A stretch of 64,000 nucleotides of DNA from Argopecten irradians (taxonomy: Eukaryota > Mollusca > Bivalvia > Pectinida > Pectinidae): positions 37,593,338 through 37,657,337 of the forward strand of contig NC_091134.1 of the NCBI RefSeq assembly GCF_041381155.1. Direction: 5' to 3'. Numbering within the stretch: the first letter of the stretch is position 1; the number at the start of each line of letters is the position of its first letter. Below the pieces are notes generated by a model. It searched no databases, was not told the origin of the DNA, and saw only the letters and a list, made by a program, of their open reading frames with translations. The translations under genes were made by a program, and so were the position numbers. Below are positions 1 through 10,800 of the stretch, piece after piece.

Positions 1-541
1 CATAGTTACATCGGAACTATTCTAAAACATAATGAAAACAGGAGATTAATGGTGCCAACCTTAAAATTGAGAAAAAGTTCAAAAATCATCAGTGCATTTT
101 TAAGATGGCAGTCGTGGCGACCATCTTGGATTTCAGATCAACCCAGAAATAGCATCACTTGGTTGGAACCATGTCAGGATCATTAAGCAAGTATTGCATA
201 ATCGTTAAAGGCGACTTAAGTTTAGGATCTTACCTTTTTCTCGTTTTCTCCATTTTCTTCTTCTGATACCGCATCAATTTTGGCCTTCGGTTGAGGCAGG
301 CTATGGTTTCTGTCACCTGGCCGGTTCATTCCAGTCTAGCCAACCTTCTAAGTGAACACCATTCCAGTCTAGCCAACTTTCCTGTTTTCACACCTTGGTT
401 AGGCTTGGTCACACCTGAGTGACCACCAGGTAAGTTCCAGGTAAAAAGTGGTCACTTACCTGTATATATGGTAAGTTTTGAATCTGCAGTTCACATTTCT
501 ACTATGGCCAATGCACAGATACAGATTGATTTTCTTGTTAA

Positions 542-787
542 CGGAAGACTCAAAGAGGGGGCCATTATCTTCTCAATGCTGGATACAAATTTTCCATAAA
601 AAAGGCAAATCGAGTGTATTGGAGGTGTGTGAGGAGAGATTTAAACTGTACAGCAACGTTGACATTTTTCAGTAATGTTTCTGTTGGAAATTATGGCCAA
701 ATTCATAACCATCAGCCTGACACTATTGGCCTTGCTGTTGATGCATTTGTGGTTAACTTGAAAAAAAAAGATGCAGAGATGAAATAA
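542..787 (+). pseudogene. FLYWCH-type zinc finger fragment of MULE protein
   Basis: The frame is open between stops at 539 and 785. It encodes an RGGHYLLNAGYKF segment, then a YWRC box, a second Cys in LNC, and an HNHQPD motif. The spacing Cys...Cys...His-x-His and the Tyr/Trp-rich lead-in match the FLYWCH zinc finger, a DNA-binding module often fused to MULE transposases in invertebrates. The fragment has no credible start codon and ends in TAA right after a Lys-rich stretch, so it is a remnant and not a gene. Recognition of the family rests on motif spacing only. Confidence 0.6.
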
Positions 788-1082
788 CACCAGTGCCATC
801 GCTGTATGATGAGGAATTTGATCTATTTGGGAAAAAGAGAATTTGACGGAGACATCAAGACTTTGATCGAGAAATTACAGTTTTCGACAGCGTTAAATCA
901 AGTTTTTACAATAACAGAATGAAATCCATTCCAAAACTACCAGCTTCGCAAAGGAAATAGATCAACGAGGAGAATGGAAAGAAACATGTGCTGGAGAGAG
1001 ATTTCTTGTAACTGACGAAGTTATAGCAAATGGATAAAGACTCCTCATTTTCACCATACAGACACAAGTTTGGAGCACGTTA

Positions 1083-1476
1083 GTGATACTTCCATCATCA
1101 CGGAGATGGAACATTTTATTCATGTCCTGGTCTGTTCTATCAGCTATATATACAATACATGGGCAGGTACAGGATACTGTTTTTCCGTTCATATACGGTC
1201 TACTACCCAACAAGACTGAGCAGACTTACAACAGTTTCTTTCGTAGCAATAGCCAATTTTTAACAGACAGAAACCTACATTTAATAGCACACACTTTGAA
1301 GTTGCTGCAAAGAATGCCTTTAAGATTTATTCTAGACTGCAGGTTCTGAAGGACAGGTTCAGGAATGGGAAACGGGATGTGTATGCCTATGCTGATGGAG
1401 ATTCAAATATCGTGCTCATTAACTGTGCTGCTAATAAGGAAACTTTGCTTTATATTTTAATATGTATGTTTTGATA
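1083..1476 (+). pseudogene. MULE transposase fragment, frameshifted
   Basis: One frame (1083-1349) reads YTIHGQ followed by VFPFIYGLLPNKTEQTY, which resembles the conserved MULE-domain stretch around the catalytic region (pattern P-x-x-Y-x-LLP-x-K-x-E-x-TY). From about 1295 another frame continues with FEVAAKNAFK, which resembles the next conserved block (DFE-x-AA-x-NA). The switch of frame between adjacent blocks shows decay. It belongs to the same dead element as the FLYWCH fragment upstream. Confidence 0.55.
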
Positions 1477-1499
1477 TGAATATGGTACTATGCTAATAT

Positions 1500-1800
1500 T
1501 TTAAAATGTAAAACATAATTTCATTTCTGTGATCATATTCGATTTGAGAATTTTATGGTTTAAAATAATGTTTGTCTTAATTACTATAGTAAATTGCTTA
1601 AAAGCATATACATGTGCTATCATAATGTAAACCTAATGTCATTTCTGTGATCAACTTTTGTTCGAATTTTATAGTTTTAGATGAGAATAATATTTGTCTT
1701 ATCAACTATAAATTAATACATTCTTACATAAATTGCATTTAATATCATTTCGGTGATCATTTTTTTTTATTTAGAATTTTATGTGGCATTAACATATTCT
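1500..1800. repeat. Degenerate AT-rich tandem repeat, about three units of 105-117 bp
   Basis: The phrase TTTCATTTCTGTGATCA recurs near 1519, 1636 and 1743. Each time it is followed by a GAATTTTATGGTTT-like and a TTTGTCTTA-like segment. The array lies in the 3' half of the decayed MULE element and may be part of its subterminal region. Confidence 0.55.
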
Positions 1801-2060
1801 TAATTAAACTGTGATTATTACAACATATTTGTGAATATTTTTGATAATGTAATATGTTATAAATAATGATAAATAAATATTTTATTAACTATGATGTTAT
1901 AATTTTTTTGCTGATGTCTACCTGTAAATTACCTGAATTTGTGTTGTTTTAGTAAAACACACCTATTCCAACCTGGCCAGCCTTTTACCCTTCCTTTTTA
2001 ACACCTAAAATCCCAAAAGTTGGCTAGGCTGGAAGACACCACCTGGCCGAGGCACACTAT

Positions 2061-4190
2061 AGTCTATATATTGTGCCACCCAAAAGGGTGGTACCAGCAA
2101 GTACCTCCTGTCCCAACAACCCATGGAGTCCCAAGCACCCCTTGCCTAACACCGCCATTGTGGTAGTATCAGGTACTCTCTGTCCCCATCAACCTCTTGC
2201 CCAAACCTCAACCATATCAAAAGTTAAGAATTACAAAATGACAAAACACATTCAAATATGCTAATCGACTCATCTGCATTTCAAATCCAGAATAATCGTT
2301 TGATTAAAATAATACACTTGTAATAACATTTGTAATAAGTAAAATATCTAGTAGCCCTATTCCCTGATACATATTTATATACTTTTTACATCTTCTTTAC
2401 ATATTTGAAATGCATCCCCTCTATTGTTCTCGGTATATGTTGCTTTTTACATGAAACGTAAAGCTTGAACGAAAAAATTAACAAACGATAAAAATGACGT
2501 CATTACATATAATGGAGATTATGCATCGTTCTCTTTTTCATCTGTGCCTTCGTCGTCGTAATGTTCTTCCTTCGAATATTTGTCGATTCATCATCTACAA
2601 ATGTAGGTACTCATCCAATTCCGGGCCGCACCTTCGATGCGACATCATCAGAAGACGTCTTTTCATAAAAACAACACGATGGCCATGCTTCATGGCTTGT
2701 TGCATATCCATGAGAAGAAGTCAATTGCATGGCTATATTCATTTCTATTGACACATAGTATATTCTTTCTACATTAACAAGTAAGTTGACATATGTCGAT
2801 ATATCGATTATGATCTTCAACTCTAGTATTTTTCGTTTTTTTTCCTGGATCAATCTGATGCCATGCGTATTCTAAACAACTTTTTTCCAAGCTTTATGAG
2901 AATATTACCATTCAGTCTCCATTTTTGTTTTGCGAAGAAAGATTTCCATCTTCAAAAAATATTTTCTAGAGTATTCGTCTAAACAATAGCCCTATAAGTA
3001 AATACTGACAATGTCGCCTTCGGGTTGAATCTTTGTTGAGCAAAATTGATAGATTGCAATGACTGATAAGTTTCTATAAGTTTCTTTTGTGAACCAATTG
3101 TTGATAAACTGTATTAAGCTCATTTGCATTTTGTGCCTACAAATGCATGTTTGAAGTCATATAGTTCTGCTTAAGAAGTACTTTTATTTTGAAAAGTAAA
3201 ATCTGCGCTACGAGGATACATCTTGTATAATAAGTCAATGCATGTTCTAAAAGCCACCCTGGTGCGATCACATTTATATATTATTACCCTGTCATCCGGG
3301 GACGTACAGTCGCATAGGATATTTTTAGACAATCACATTAACGTTTACCGAAGGAAACACCTGTTCTATGAATTTTTTTTATAGATTTAAATAAAGCAAA
3401 GCAAAGATAAATTCATGAGGATATTGATATTTAGTTTGTAGGACGTTCGTTTATGCTTTCAAAACAGAATGGGGCTAAAGTAATACTGTAAGTTTTCCAC
3501 CATTTTCCCGTTATACAGCGTCGTGGTTAATCTCACCTAAAGTCTTAGACGTCTCAAATGGTCTATACATGAACAATATGATATGTCCAAAAAACCATTA
3601 AGTCCTTATGAACTTTTGGTGAAGTTGGAAAATAATGATGAACCACAGCCTAGCAAGACATCTTGTCGAATAGTTATATACGATTAGTATTTAGAAAATA
3701 AATTTAGGTTTCGCAAACTATGGGCATAATTGTAAATTCAATCGGACAGTGGAAGTCAAGGCTTTTCAATATTCTATGTACTTTTATATATACCGTGATG
3801 GTCATTTCTCCCGGTGAATTACACGTCACTGTTTAATTATTCTAACTATAGATATCGTGATAATGCCCAGAGCCAACTGTCCGACACCTATGGTACAGTT
3901 GTACATGTACAGTACAACTAACATTAATACATGTTAGACAGTCTGATCTCAGGAGCAGATAGACCTGCATGCGTCACAAACCGGGGACACTTCATAGTAA
4001 ACAGTCCACGTCATTCCTCACGAGACAGCAACATGATTTTATAGCTTTACAAACTTTTATCTACTTTACATTAGGAATATTCAATATTCATTGATTTGGA
4101 AACATCAGCTTAACTTCAAAATCAATATAACATCGTTTGTTTGTGACCGTCCTTACAAAACCGGAGACGCAAGCCAACGAGGAAAGCGCA
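2061..4190. other. Intergenic stretch, nothing recognised
   Basis: AT-rich sequence with only short chance open frames. I see no domain signature, coherent exon chain or strong repeat. It may contain the promoter of the mucin gene downstream, but no element could be assigned. Confidence 0.5.
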
Positions 4191-4194
4191 CAAG

Positions 4195-4375
4195 CTGTTG
4201 CACTTAGAAGTTTGATTTATAGGCAGACGACACATGACGGATTGCGCGAGGAATGCACACGAGCTTCACACACGTTCTAAATATGAATGATTAAGGAACT
4301 AAAGATGATTGAAAATGCCTCCACACAAAATTTGAAATATTCGAGAAGTACCACAAACGTACAGAAGACATAAAG
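4195..4375 (+). other. Possible non-coding first exon of the MANSC-mucin gene
   Basis: The sequence before 4376 ends AAAG and is followed by GTACGTAAG, a near-perfect donor site. No long frame crosses it. The first coding exon of the mucin gene starts behind an acceptor (TTTTCAG, ending 7671) that lies 22 bases before its ATG, so an upstream untranslated exon is needed. This donor is the best candidate I see, with an intron of about 3.3 kb. The 5' boundary is arbitrary. Transcript evidence would decide. Confidence 0.3.
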
Positions 4376-5011
4376 GTACGTAAGATATGTATTTATCGAT
4401 TGTTAAAACGTGGCTTGTGATCTCCACACATCATCGAAATGTCGGTTGATTAGAACATTAAATTGAACAGATTGACGTGTCATGTGTCATATAATTACTA
4501 TATACAATGCATACTGATATGCTATTGTCTCATAAATTATTAGTTACGAATTCAAAGTTCACATGTCAGGTCGAAAATTTTGATCATAGACTTGAACATT
4601 GTTTATTCCCTCTCTTTGATTAATGTTTCTTTGGGAGTCTATAGTTATACTCACGTGTCCCTTGCTAATCCCTAAACCCGTCTTCTCTCCATCCCCTTTT
4701 CCCTTTTATTCACTCTCTTATCGTTTAAACATTAACACCCCTTTCCAGGACCCGCATACACACGCTAAGCACACATATATCCTACAGTCTCCGTAATGTA
4801 ACGTCTTGATATAAACCATTACAATCCATATGAATGAGACGCAATGAACTTAATATATAAACACATATATATATATCAGTATACATTAATAGTTGTATGC
4901 AGTGACACATGCTATAGTGGCGTACACATTTACATGTACCTATATTCATGTAACTTTCTAAGGATAGAACCATGCAAAACATTGTCATTCCAACAGTCTT
5001 TGTTGAGCATA

Positions 5012-5213
5012 TACCGTAAAGCTGGCTTTATTCGGGGGTCAAAAAATTCGCGATTCGATCTGAAACCTTTACAAAATTTTTGCTAGTTTAGATATAAGTT
5101 TTCGATGTGTCTTTAAAGGTATACGTGTTTCGACCACTTCTTAATATTTCGCGGATCAAAATTTTGCGATCGCAAAATTTATCATCCCCGCAAAATAACC
5201 GAATAATACGGTA
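5012..5213. mobile_element. MITE-like foldback element with TACCGTA termini
   Basis: The left end TACCGTAAAG...TTATTCGGGG is matched in inverted orientation by the right end CCGAATAATACGGTA. The interior is also partly palindromic, with AATTCGCGATTCG-like and TTCGCGGATC/GCGATCGC segments. At 202 bp with no coding capacity it fits a non-autonomous DNA element. Confidence 0.5.
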
Positions 5214-5659
5214 TAATATTAACTTAATAAATATCAAGCACAAAAGGAAAAAAAAACATTGTTCGAACCGAGAACCTTCTGAACTGTAACGGGGTTCTAC
5301 TAATTATATTATATATAATGCCACATATATTACAGATAATATCCATTATAAACCCAGTCCCACTCCAATCACACCACCAGTGTATGACCCAATCTACTAT
5401 TTTCTTTCCACCAAGGACACAATAATCTTTTTAAAAAGGCTAAGCTCATTTTAAACCCTCCTCCAACAATTGTAGATACTCAGTGATATATTTTAACAAG
5501 TTTTGAAATAACTGCGTTCGACGGCATGCAGTAGAGCAGTAGAAGATTCGAACACGGGAACTTTCGAACTCTAGATGTTAGTCTCCCCCCCCCCCCCCCT
5601 CTCCAGCGCACCATATACCTTAGCATAACTTACCCGCCAACATTGTAGTATGAGGTTCA
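5214..5659. other. Non-coding stretch with a poly-C run
   Basis: No gene is visible. A homopolymer run of C lies near 5586-5599. The segments around 5560-5580 and 5835-5870 share a GGGAAC...CGGAACTCTAGA-like phrase and bracket the SINE-like sequence, perhaps an older repeat that the SINE inserted into. Confidence 0.35.
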
Positions 5660-5830
5660 AACACAGTTGTCCCGCCATGGTTGCAAGTCCATGTGGGGCA
5701 AATACCAGGTACTGACCGTAAGTCGGTGGCTATTCTCCCGTAATCCAGCTTTTTTCCACCAACCAACCTGGCACGTCCTTACATAACCCTGTCTGTTAAT
5801 GGGACGTTAAACTAATAAAACCAAATCAAA
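5660..5830 (+). mobile_element. SINE-like repeat, 3' portion
   Basis: The block contains CAGGTACTGACCGTAAGTCGG, then CTGGCACGTCC, and ends GGGACGTTAAACTAATAAAACC with an A-rich tail. From memory this matches a short interspersed element widespread in molluscs, whose 3' end reads like CTGTTAATAGGACGTTAAAC. The tRNA-like 5' head is not clear here. The resemblance supports a molluscan source but was not checked against a repeat library. Confidence 0.5.
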
Positions 5831-7451
5831 GGCTCAAACATGGGAACCTCGGAACTCTAGAGACTAGATGGGGGTTACCAACCATCAACCATGACATTCA
5901 CAAAAGCTAAACCCAAAGGAAAGGACATGTCGTGAAAAAATACAAATTTGAATATTAGATACATTGAAAATGTAATTTGAGGACACACAACTTTTATGAC
6001 ACGGAGTGTATATGAAGAAAACCACCGTCAGCACCTAACAACTGCACTCACTTGGGTCCGACAATGGGGAACCCTTTTATTTTCGTCATATTTCATCGTA
6101 TCATCGACTTTTACCCCATTCTTTCGGCAAAATTGAATCAGTGGCCATTTCCCCGTACATAATACTCCTTTTCTTATATGAATAACAATTACATTCAGAA
6201 ATTAAGAATAAAAGGTTTTATGCGTAAAACAAAAAATGATCAATCTTATATTAAACGTTCTGTGTTAATTTGATCACTTGAAATGATATCTAAGGCAATT
6301 TATGAACTTATTTAGAACTTCGTTAATGAAATTTTCCCAATCCTAATGTGCCTTGAGCACAACTACATTCACGAAGACATAATCGGTAATGGACGATACC
6401 TAGTTACATACCAACGTGCCGATGTGAAATGCAAATTGAAATCAATTTATAATGTCAGAAATAACATTGGCGGTTTAAATGTCAGAAGGAGCGCGACAAA
6501 AGCGCCCGCGGTGGTTTTTATTTTATCCAAGATAAGATTCATAAAGACAAATTTTCATTGAATCATATCAACTCTACATACATCAAATATGCCCCGACTT
6601 TTGATGGAAAATTGATAAGATCGTGCAGTACAGCGGAGTTCTTGTCAATGATATCTCTCCGACAGCTTTGTCAAATTACATTTGAAAACCATGACTAGCT
6701 CAATGACAATAGTAATATATTAAAACACGAAACCGCATTTACTTCAAGTCGGCGGAAACACGGTTAACACTTCAAGAAATTCGAGTAAAATTTATTTTAA
6801 TATGTAGTTGACAAGTGTAACCTAAGTTACTTCAATTTTGATAATGAGTTTTAAAACAAAACAAAACTTAAAATCATTTGCTTTGTTGTATTTTTTTTTT
6901 TTTCAGTTTTAAATCCTTGACATGATCACTTCCAGTTTTATTGACATGTTCAATGCTTATCCAAATGATCACGCAAGGCCTATAGCCTACTCAAAACTTT
7001 ACTCCTCAATAAAATGTACTTGGCTTCTGTAGTTTGGAGTTGTTGATGTCTCATCTGTCAACAGTCAATAGTCTCAATTGTCCAAGGCCGTAAGCCGAAC
7101 TTACTGTCAACATAATTGGTATCAACAACATGGAGTCAAAACTAATACATTCTCTCATGATTTATTGTGTAATATCAAGCAAAGTCCCAATATCCATGCA
7201 TAACTATTTTTTTATCAATAAGGAACAGTTTATATTTACTTCTAAATTCGCTTATTCCTCGCATTAGAATGTCAATCCAGCCCAACAGGGAAGATCTCAT
7301 TTCGAACTACATGTGACGGGTTCACATGGATGCTTGTAACACTAACTGCTACGCCTCAAGCGACGTAGCAATAACTTGTGCACGATAAATCGCATGACCA
7401 AGTAAAAAGTTCGATGGAAGAAAAATGTTTTACAAAATTATTTTGAGAAAT
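5831..7451. other. Non-coding stretch upstream of the mucin gene
   Basis: AT-rich. A short open frame at 6346-6561 has no recognisable motif and is treated as chance. If the exon ending at 4375 is real, this is intron 1 of the mucin gene. Confidence 0.4.
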
Positions 7452-7587
7452 AGCCAGTTTCACGAACTGGCTAAATTTAAGGAATCCCTTTACTTAGAAT
7501 TGTTTCCTTAACTTTTGCAGTGCTTTTCTATGGGGGCATTTAAGTTAAGGAATTCGTTAAAGTTAAGAAATGTTTGTGAAGTTGGGT
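7452..7587. mobile_element. Short MITE-like element
   Basis: The left end CCAGTTTCACGAA is matched by an inverted right end TTTGTGAAGTTGG. The interior has repeated TTTAAGGAAT / TTAAGTTAAGGAATT phrases in both orientations. It is about 136 bp with no coding capacity, just upstream of the first coding exon of the mucin gene. Confidence 0.45.
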
Positions 7588-7693
7588 CCAGAAAAATTTA
7601 GTTAATATGTATATACATTATGTAGTCAGATAACACAATCTTATGTACACTTTTTCTGTTTGCATTTTCAGACGATCTTACGAGACTAACAGA

Positions 7694-7886
7694 ATGGAAA
7701 TTTTTACGTTATTTGGAATGATGTGTCTGATCACAATGACAGCTGCTGATCATTGTGTCATAAATAAATCACTAAAAAACAAAATGGTGGACATAGACAG
7801 TGTCGGAGACGGTGTCGTGGTGGCGTTATTGGGAAGTCAAATAATGATGACGTCATCAGATTGTGTGAACTCGTGTTGCCATACAG
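7694..7886 (+). CDS. Mucin gene exon 1: signal peptide and first half of MANSC domain
   Basis: The ATG at 7694 follows an acceptor ending at 7671. It begins MEIFTLFGMMCLITMTAADH, a hydrophobic signal peptide probably cleaved after the Ala pair. An upstream in-frame ATG at 7643 lies before the acceptor and would not be in the mRNA. The exon goes on to DCVNSCCHT, the adjacent-Cys motif of MANSC domains (compare the CVRACC motif in HAI-1/SPINT1). The donor is ACAG|GTAAAT at 7887, phase 1. Confidence 0.72.
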
Positions 7887-10800
7887 GTAAATGATAGATT
7901 ATACAGCATCAACATTTATCACTGATTAGCGGTAAAGGTATGAAATCTTTATCCGAAAGTTAATACCTGCTTGCTTATTTTCACTTCAGTGAGTTTTATT
8001 TCCGAAAAGGATAAACTTTGACTAACGAATTTTTTCGAAATAATCAAGGTCTTTAAGTACTTATAAAATAATCAAAGAATACAATGGCTTTGTACATGAT
8101 AGCAATATAGAAAACGGTAACGAAACCGACTTTGCGGTCAGTATTACGGCTATGTAAATAAATGTAAACTTTTTTATTGGAGTGAAAATGTTGCAGTAGT
8201 GCAATTTTGTTTATGTACAACGAATACATATTTTTGACCATAACATAATCTCTAAATCTACGGCACATTTATACTTAAGTCCTTTACTTTTTGAAACATA
8301 TAGTTAAAAATGATTATGTATGTCTTTATTGTTTCAGTTGACTGTAATGTAGCTGTGTTCGACAGCGGAAACGACAGTAATACCAACTGCCATATGTATA
8401 AATGTGAGGAATGCAAGCTAAAGAAACAAAGTAATTTTACAACATATTACATCAGCGATGAGCCTAAAACTACATCTCATAGTACAAGTGATACAACACA
8501 AAAATCATCAACATTATCATCGTCATCATTATCATCAACATCCACATCTGCTTCACCAGAGTTTGAAACAATTGTGTTAAATAGCCCTAACGATACAATA
8601 ACAACGCAAGATGGTGTTCCTGAAATGGATAATTCTGTAAAAGGAAATATACAGGAATCGGAAATAGATATTCCGTTAGTGATTCCAGATTTTGAATCTA
8701 AATTAGACGATTCTGAAATGATAAAGCCCGGATCGGCTGACAAGCCTACACCGACAGGTCCATCTAATGCTAATACCGACATATCACCCATAGTGCCCGG
8801 ATCTAAAACAAGTGCTGGACCGTCAGAGATACCAGGTACAAAACCTAGTGATAGCAATTCAAACCCGTCAACTCAAACTGCTAGTGATTCTTCCTCTGTT
8901 CAAACAAACGCGGACACGAGTTCAAGTTCAGAGAACACTCAGTCTGATAAACCATCAACGGCACAAGGGGACAGTTCTATTGACTCTAACACTGACAATA
9001 GTTCATCTGACACAGCCCCTCCTTCATCACAGACAGATTCGTCTAGTAGAAACCCATCAACTGTATCAAACAGGGATTCATCTGTAACAGAGACTGACTC
9101 AAGTACAGACACAGTAGGTACATCGGGAACAGGAGCAACAGATGCATCCCAGGGAAATACTGACTCAAAATCAGATACTACAGAACCGAATAATGAATCA
9201 TCGGTTCCTTCAGGTGGTGTACAGGTGGATTCAACGCAAACCAACTCAGCAACAGATGCAGCTGCTGGCTCAACAGCGGCGGACACTGCTCCGAATTCAG
9301 ACACAAAGCAACCTACTGATTCAACACAAATAGACACCCCATCAGGTAGTCAAACTGACGAGTCAACATCTAAAGCAACATCCGACACTAGTGGACACCC
9401 ACCAAAACCTTCGCCAGAAAGCGTGTCTGATGATTCGGGTGCATCTGTTGTAACAGGTAACTCAGACAAACCACCAAGTGGCTCTGTGGCCCCAGACAGT
9501 TCAAATACAGCACAAGGAGGCGCTGTAGCCCCAGGTAACTCAGACAAACCACCAAGTGGCTCTGTGGCCCCAGACAGTTCAAATACAGCACAAGGAGGCG
9601 CTGTAGCCCCAGAAGCCCCAGATAGTTCAAATACACCACCAGGTGGCGCTGTGACATCTGATAATGACGCGGGAAACGTTAAACCACCAGTATCACCGAC
9701 AGATAAATCCCCGAAAGTGACGTCGAATCCTGTAACGTCTCCAGACCAGTCACCTGTTGCGGATGTACCCGATGGCAATCCTTCTACTAGTGTAACGGAA
9801 AGTTCAACGGACCTTTCTGACAGTCAGTCCCTGACAGGTGATAGTAGCTCAGAAGAAACAGATACACAACAAGGTGAGTTCTCAATTCACAATGACTTGT
9901 TCAAGGTTTAAGGCTTATTTATTCACTCTGACACACAAAAGTGTGTTACAAGAGGTCACATATTTATAATACATACATGATATATGGCGTACAGTAATCA
10001 AAATATCAGAATTCTTTAAGCAATGCATAAATGTACAATTGCAAAATTAACAAGAGCATTAAATGGGTAACGAATAAGGTCGATTTGTTTGGTAACATTT
10101 GTTAGAAACAAGAACATCTCTCAGAGAAGGTTTTTATAGGCTTGACATGTTACCTGATTTCTTTCGTCATCAGCACTACACAATGAAATACTTTTAAATC
10201 AGAGATTTAGATATAATACTGCTTATCCATATACTATCTATATCTCTGCTTTAATGAACTTCTCAGAATGTGTGCATTTTGAAATTAGCAAATTCAGGAA
10301 TTGGCGTAACGATATTTTAATCTTTGAAGATTGATAAGCGAACATAAACTCCCCTAAGCAGGTTCGTCATTGAAATCTGAGGAGCACTCGCTTCTGAAAA
10401 TCGTCATAATATCAATTTTTATATAATTTCCCATTTACAATTGGAAATTTTTCAAATTTCTAGATGATTGAGTTTACGTTGTGTATAGTAACATCGGTAA
10501 TACTATAATATACATATTATAGTTATATACTAAATCTAACATGTATTGCATATGCGATATACCATTTTATGAACAATTTGCTAAATTCAAATTATAAATA
10601 TTTATATAAGGAAAGACTTAACGATTCCATTGCTTACACCATTTGCTAAGCACTATCCATTTGACTCCGGTAACAAGTAGAACCTAAATGAAACATTTTT
10701 CTCTATCATGCCAAGTCTCTATCAAGTCGAGGTGAAGTTTTAATGTTTGAGCATTAAAAACACTTTACAAAACACATTGAGCACATTTATCACTCACAAC

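Larger units (their letters stand above)
281..2060 (+). mobile_element. Decayed Mutator-like (MULE) DNA transposon with FLYWCH and transposase remnants
   Basis: The segment is bounded by similar sequences in opposite orientation. Near 331-350 it reads TTCCAGTCTAGCCAACC, and the complement of about 2015-2030 reads TTCCAGCCTAGCCAACTT, next to CACCTGGCC-type motifs on both sides. Between these ends lie a FLYWCH-type zinc finger (542-787) and MULE transposase-like peptides (1083-1476), all broken by stops and frame changes. The FLYWCH plus MULE pairing is well known in animal Mutator-like elements. The exact ends and target-site duplication were not resolved, so both boundaries are approximate. 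The element is clearly dead: no frame spans the transposase. Confidence 0.55.

Noticed and set aside
2494..2751. Overlapping short frames on both strands
   Set aside because: No motif, splice context or repeat similarity; consistent with chance in unconstrained DNA.
7643..7693. Upstream in-frame ATG at 7643 as the mucin start
   Set aside because: A TTTTCAG acceptor at 7671 lies between it and the ATG at 7694. The later start gives a better signal peptide.
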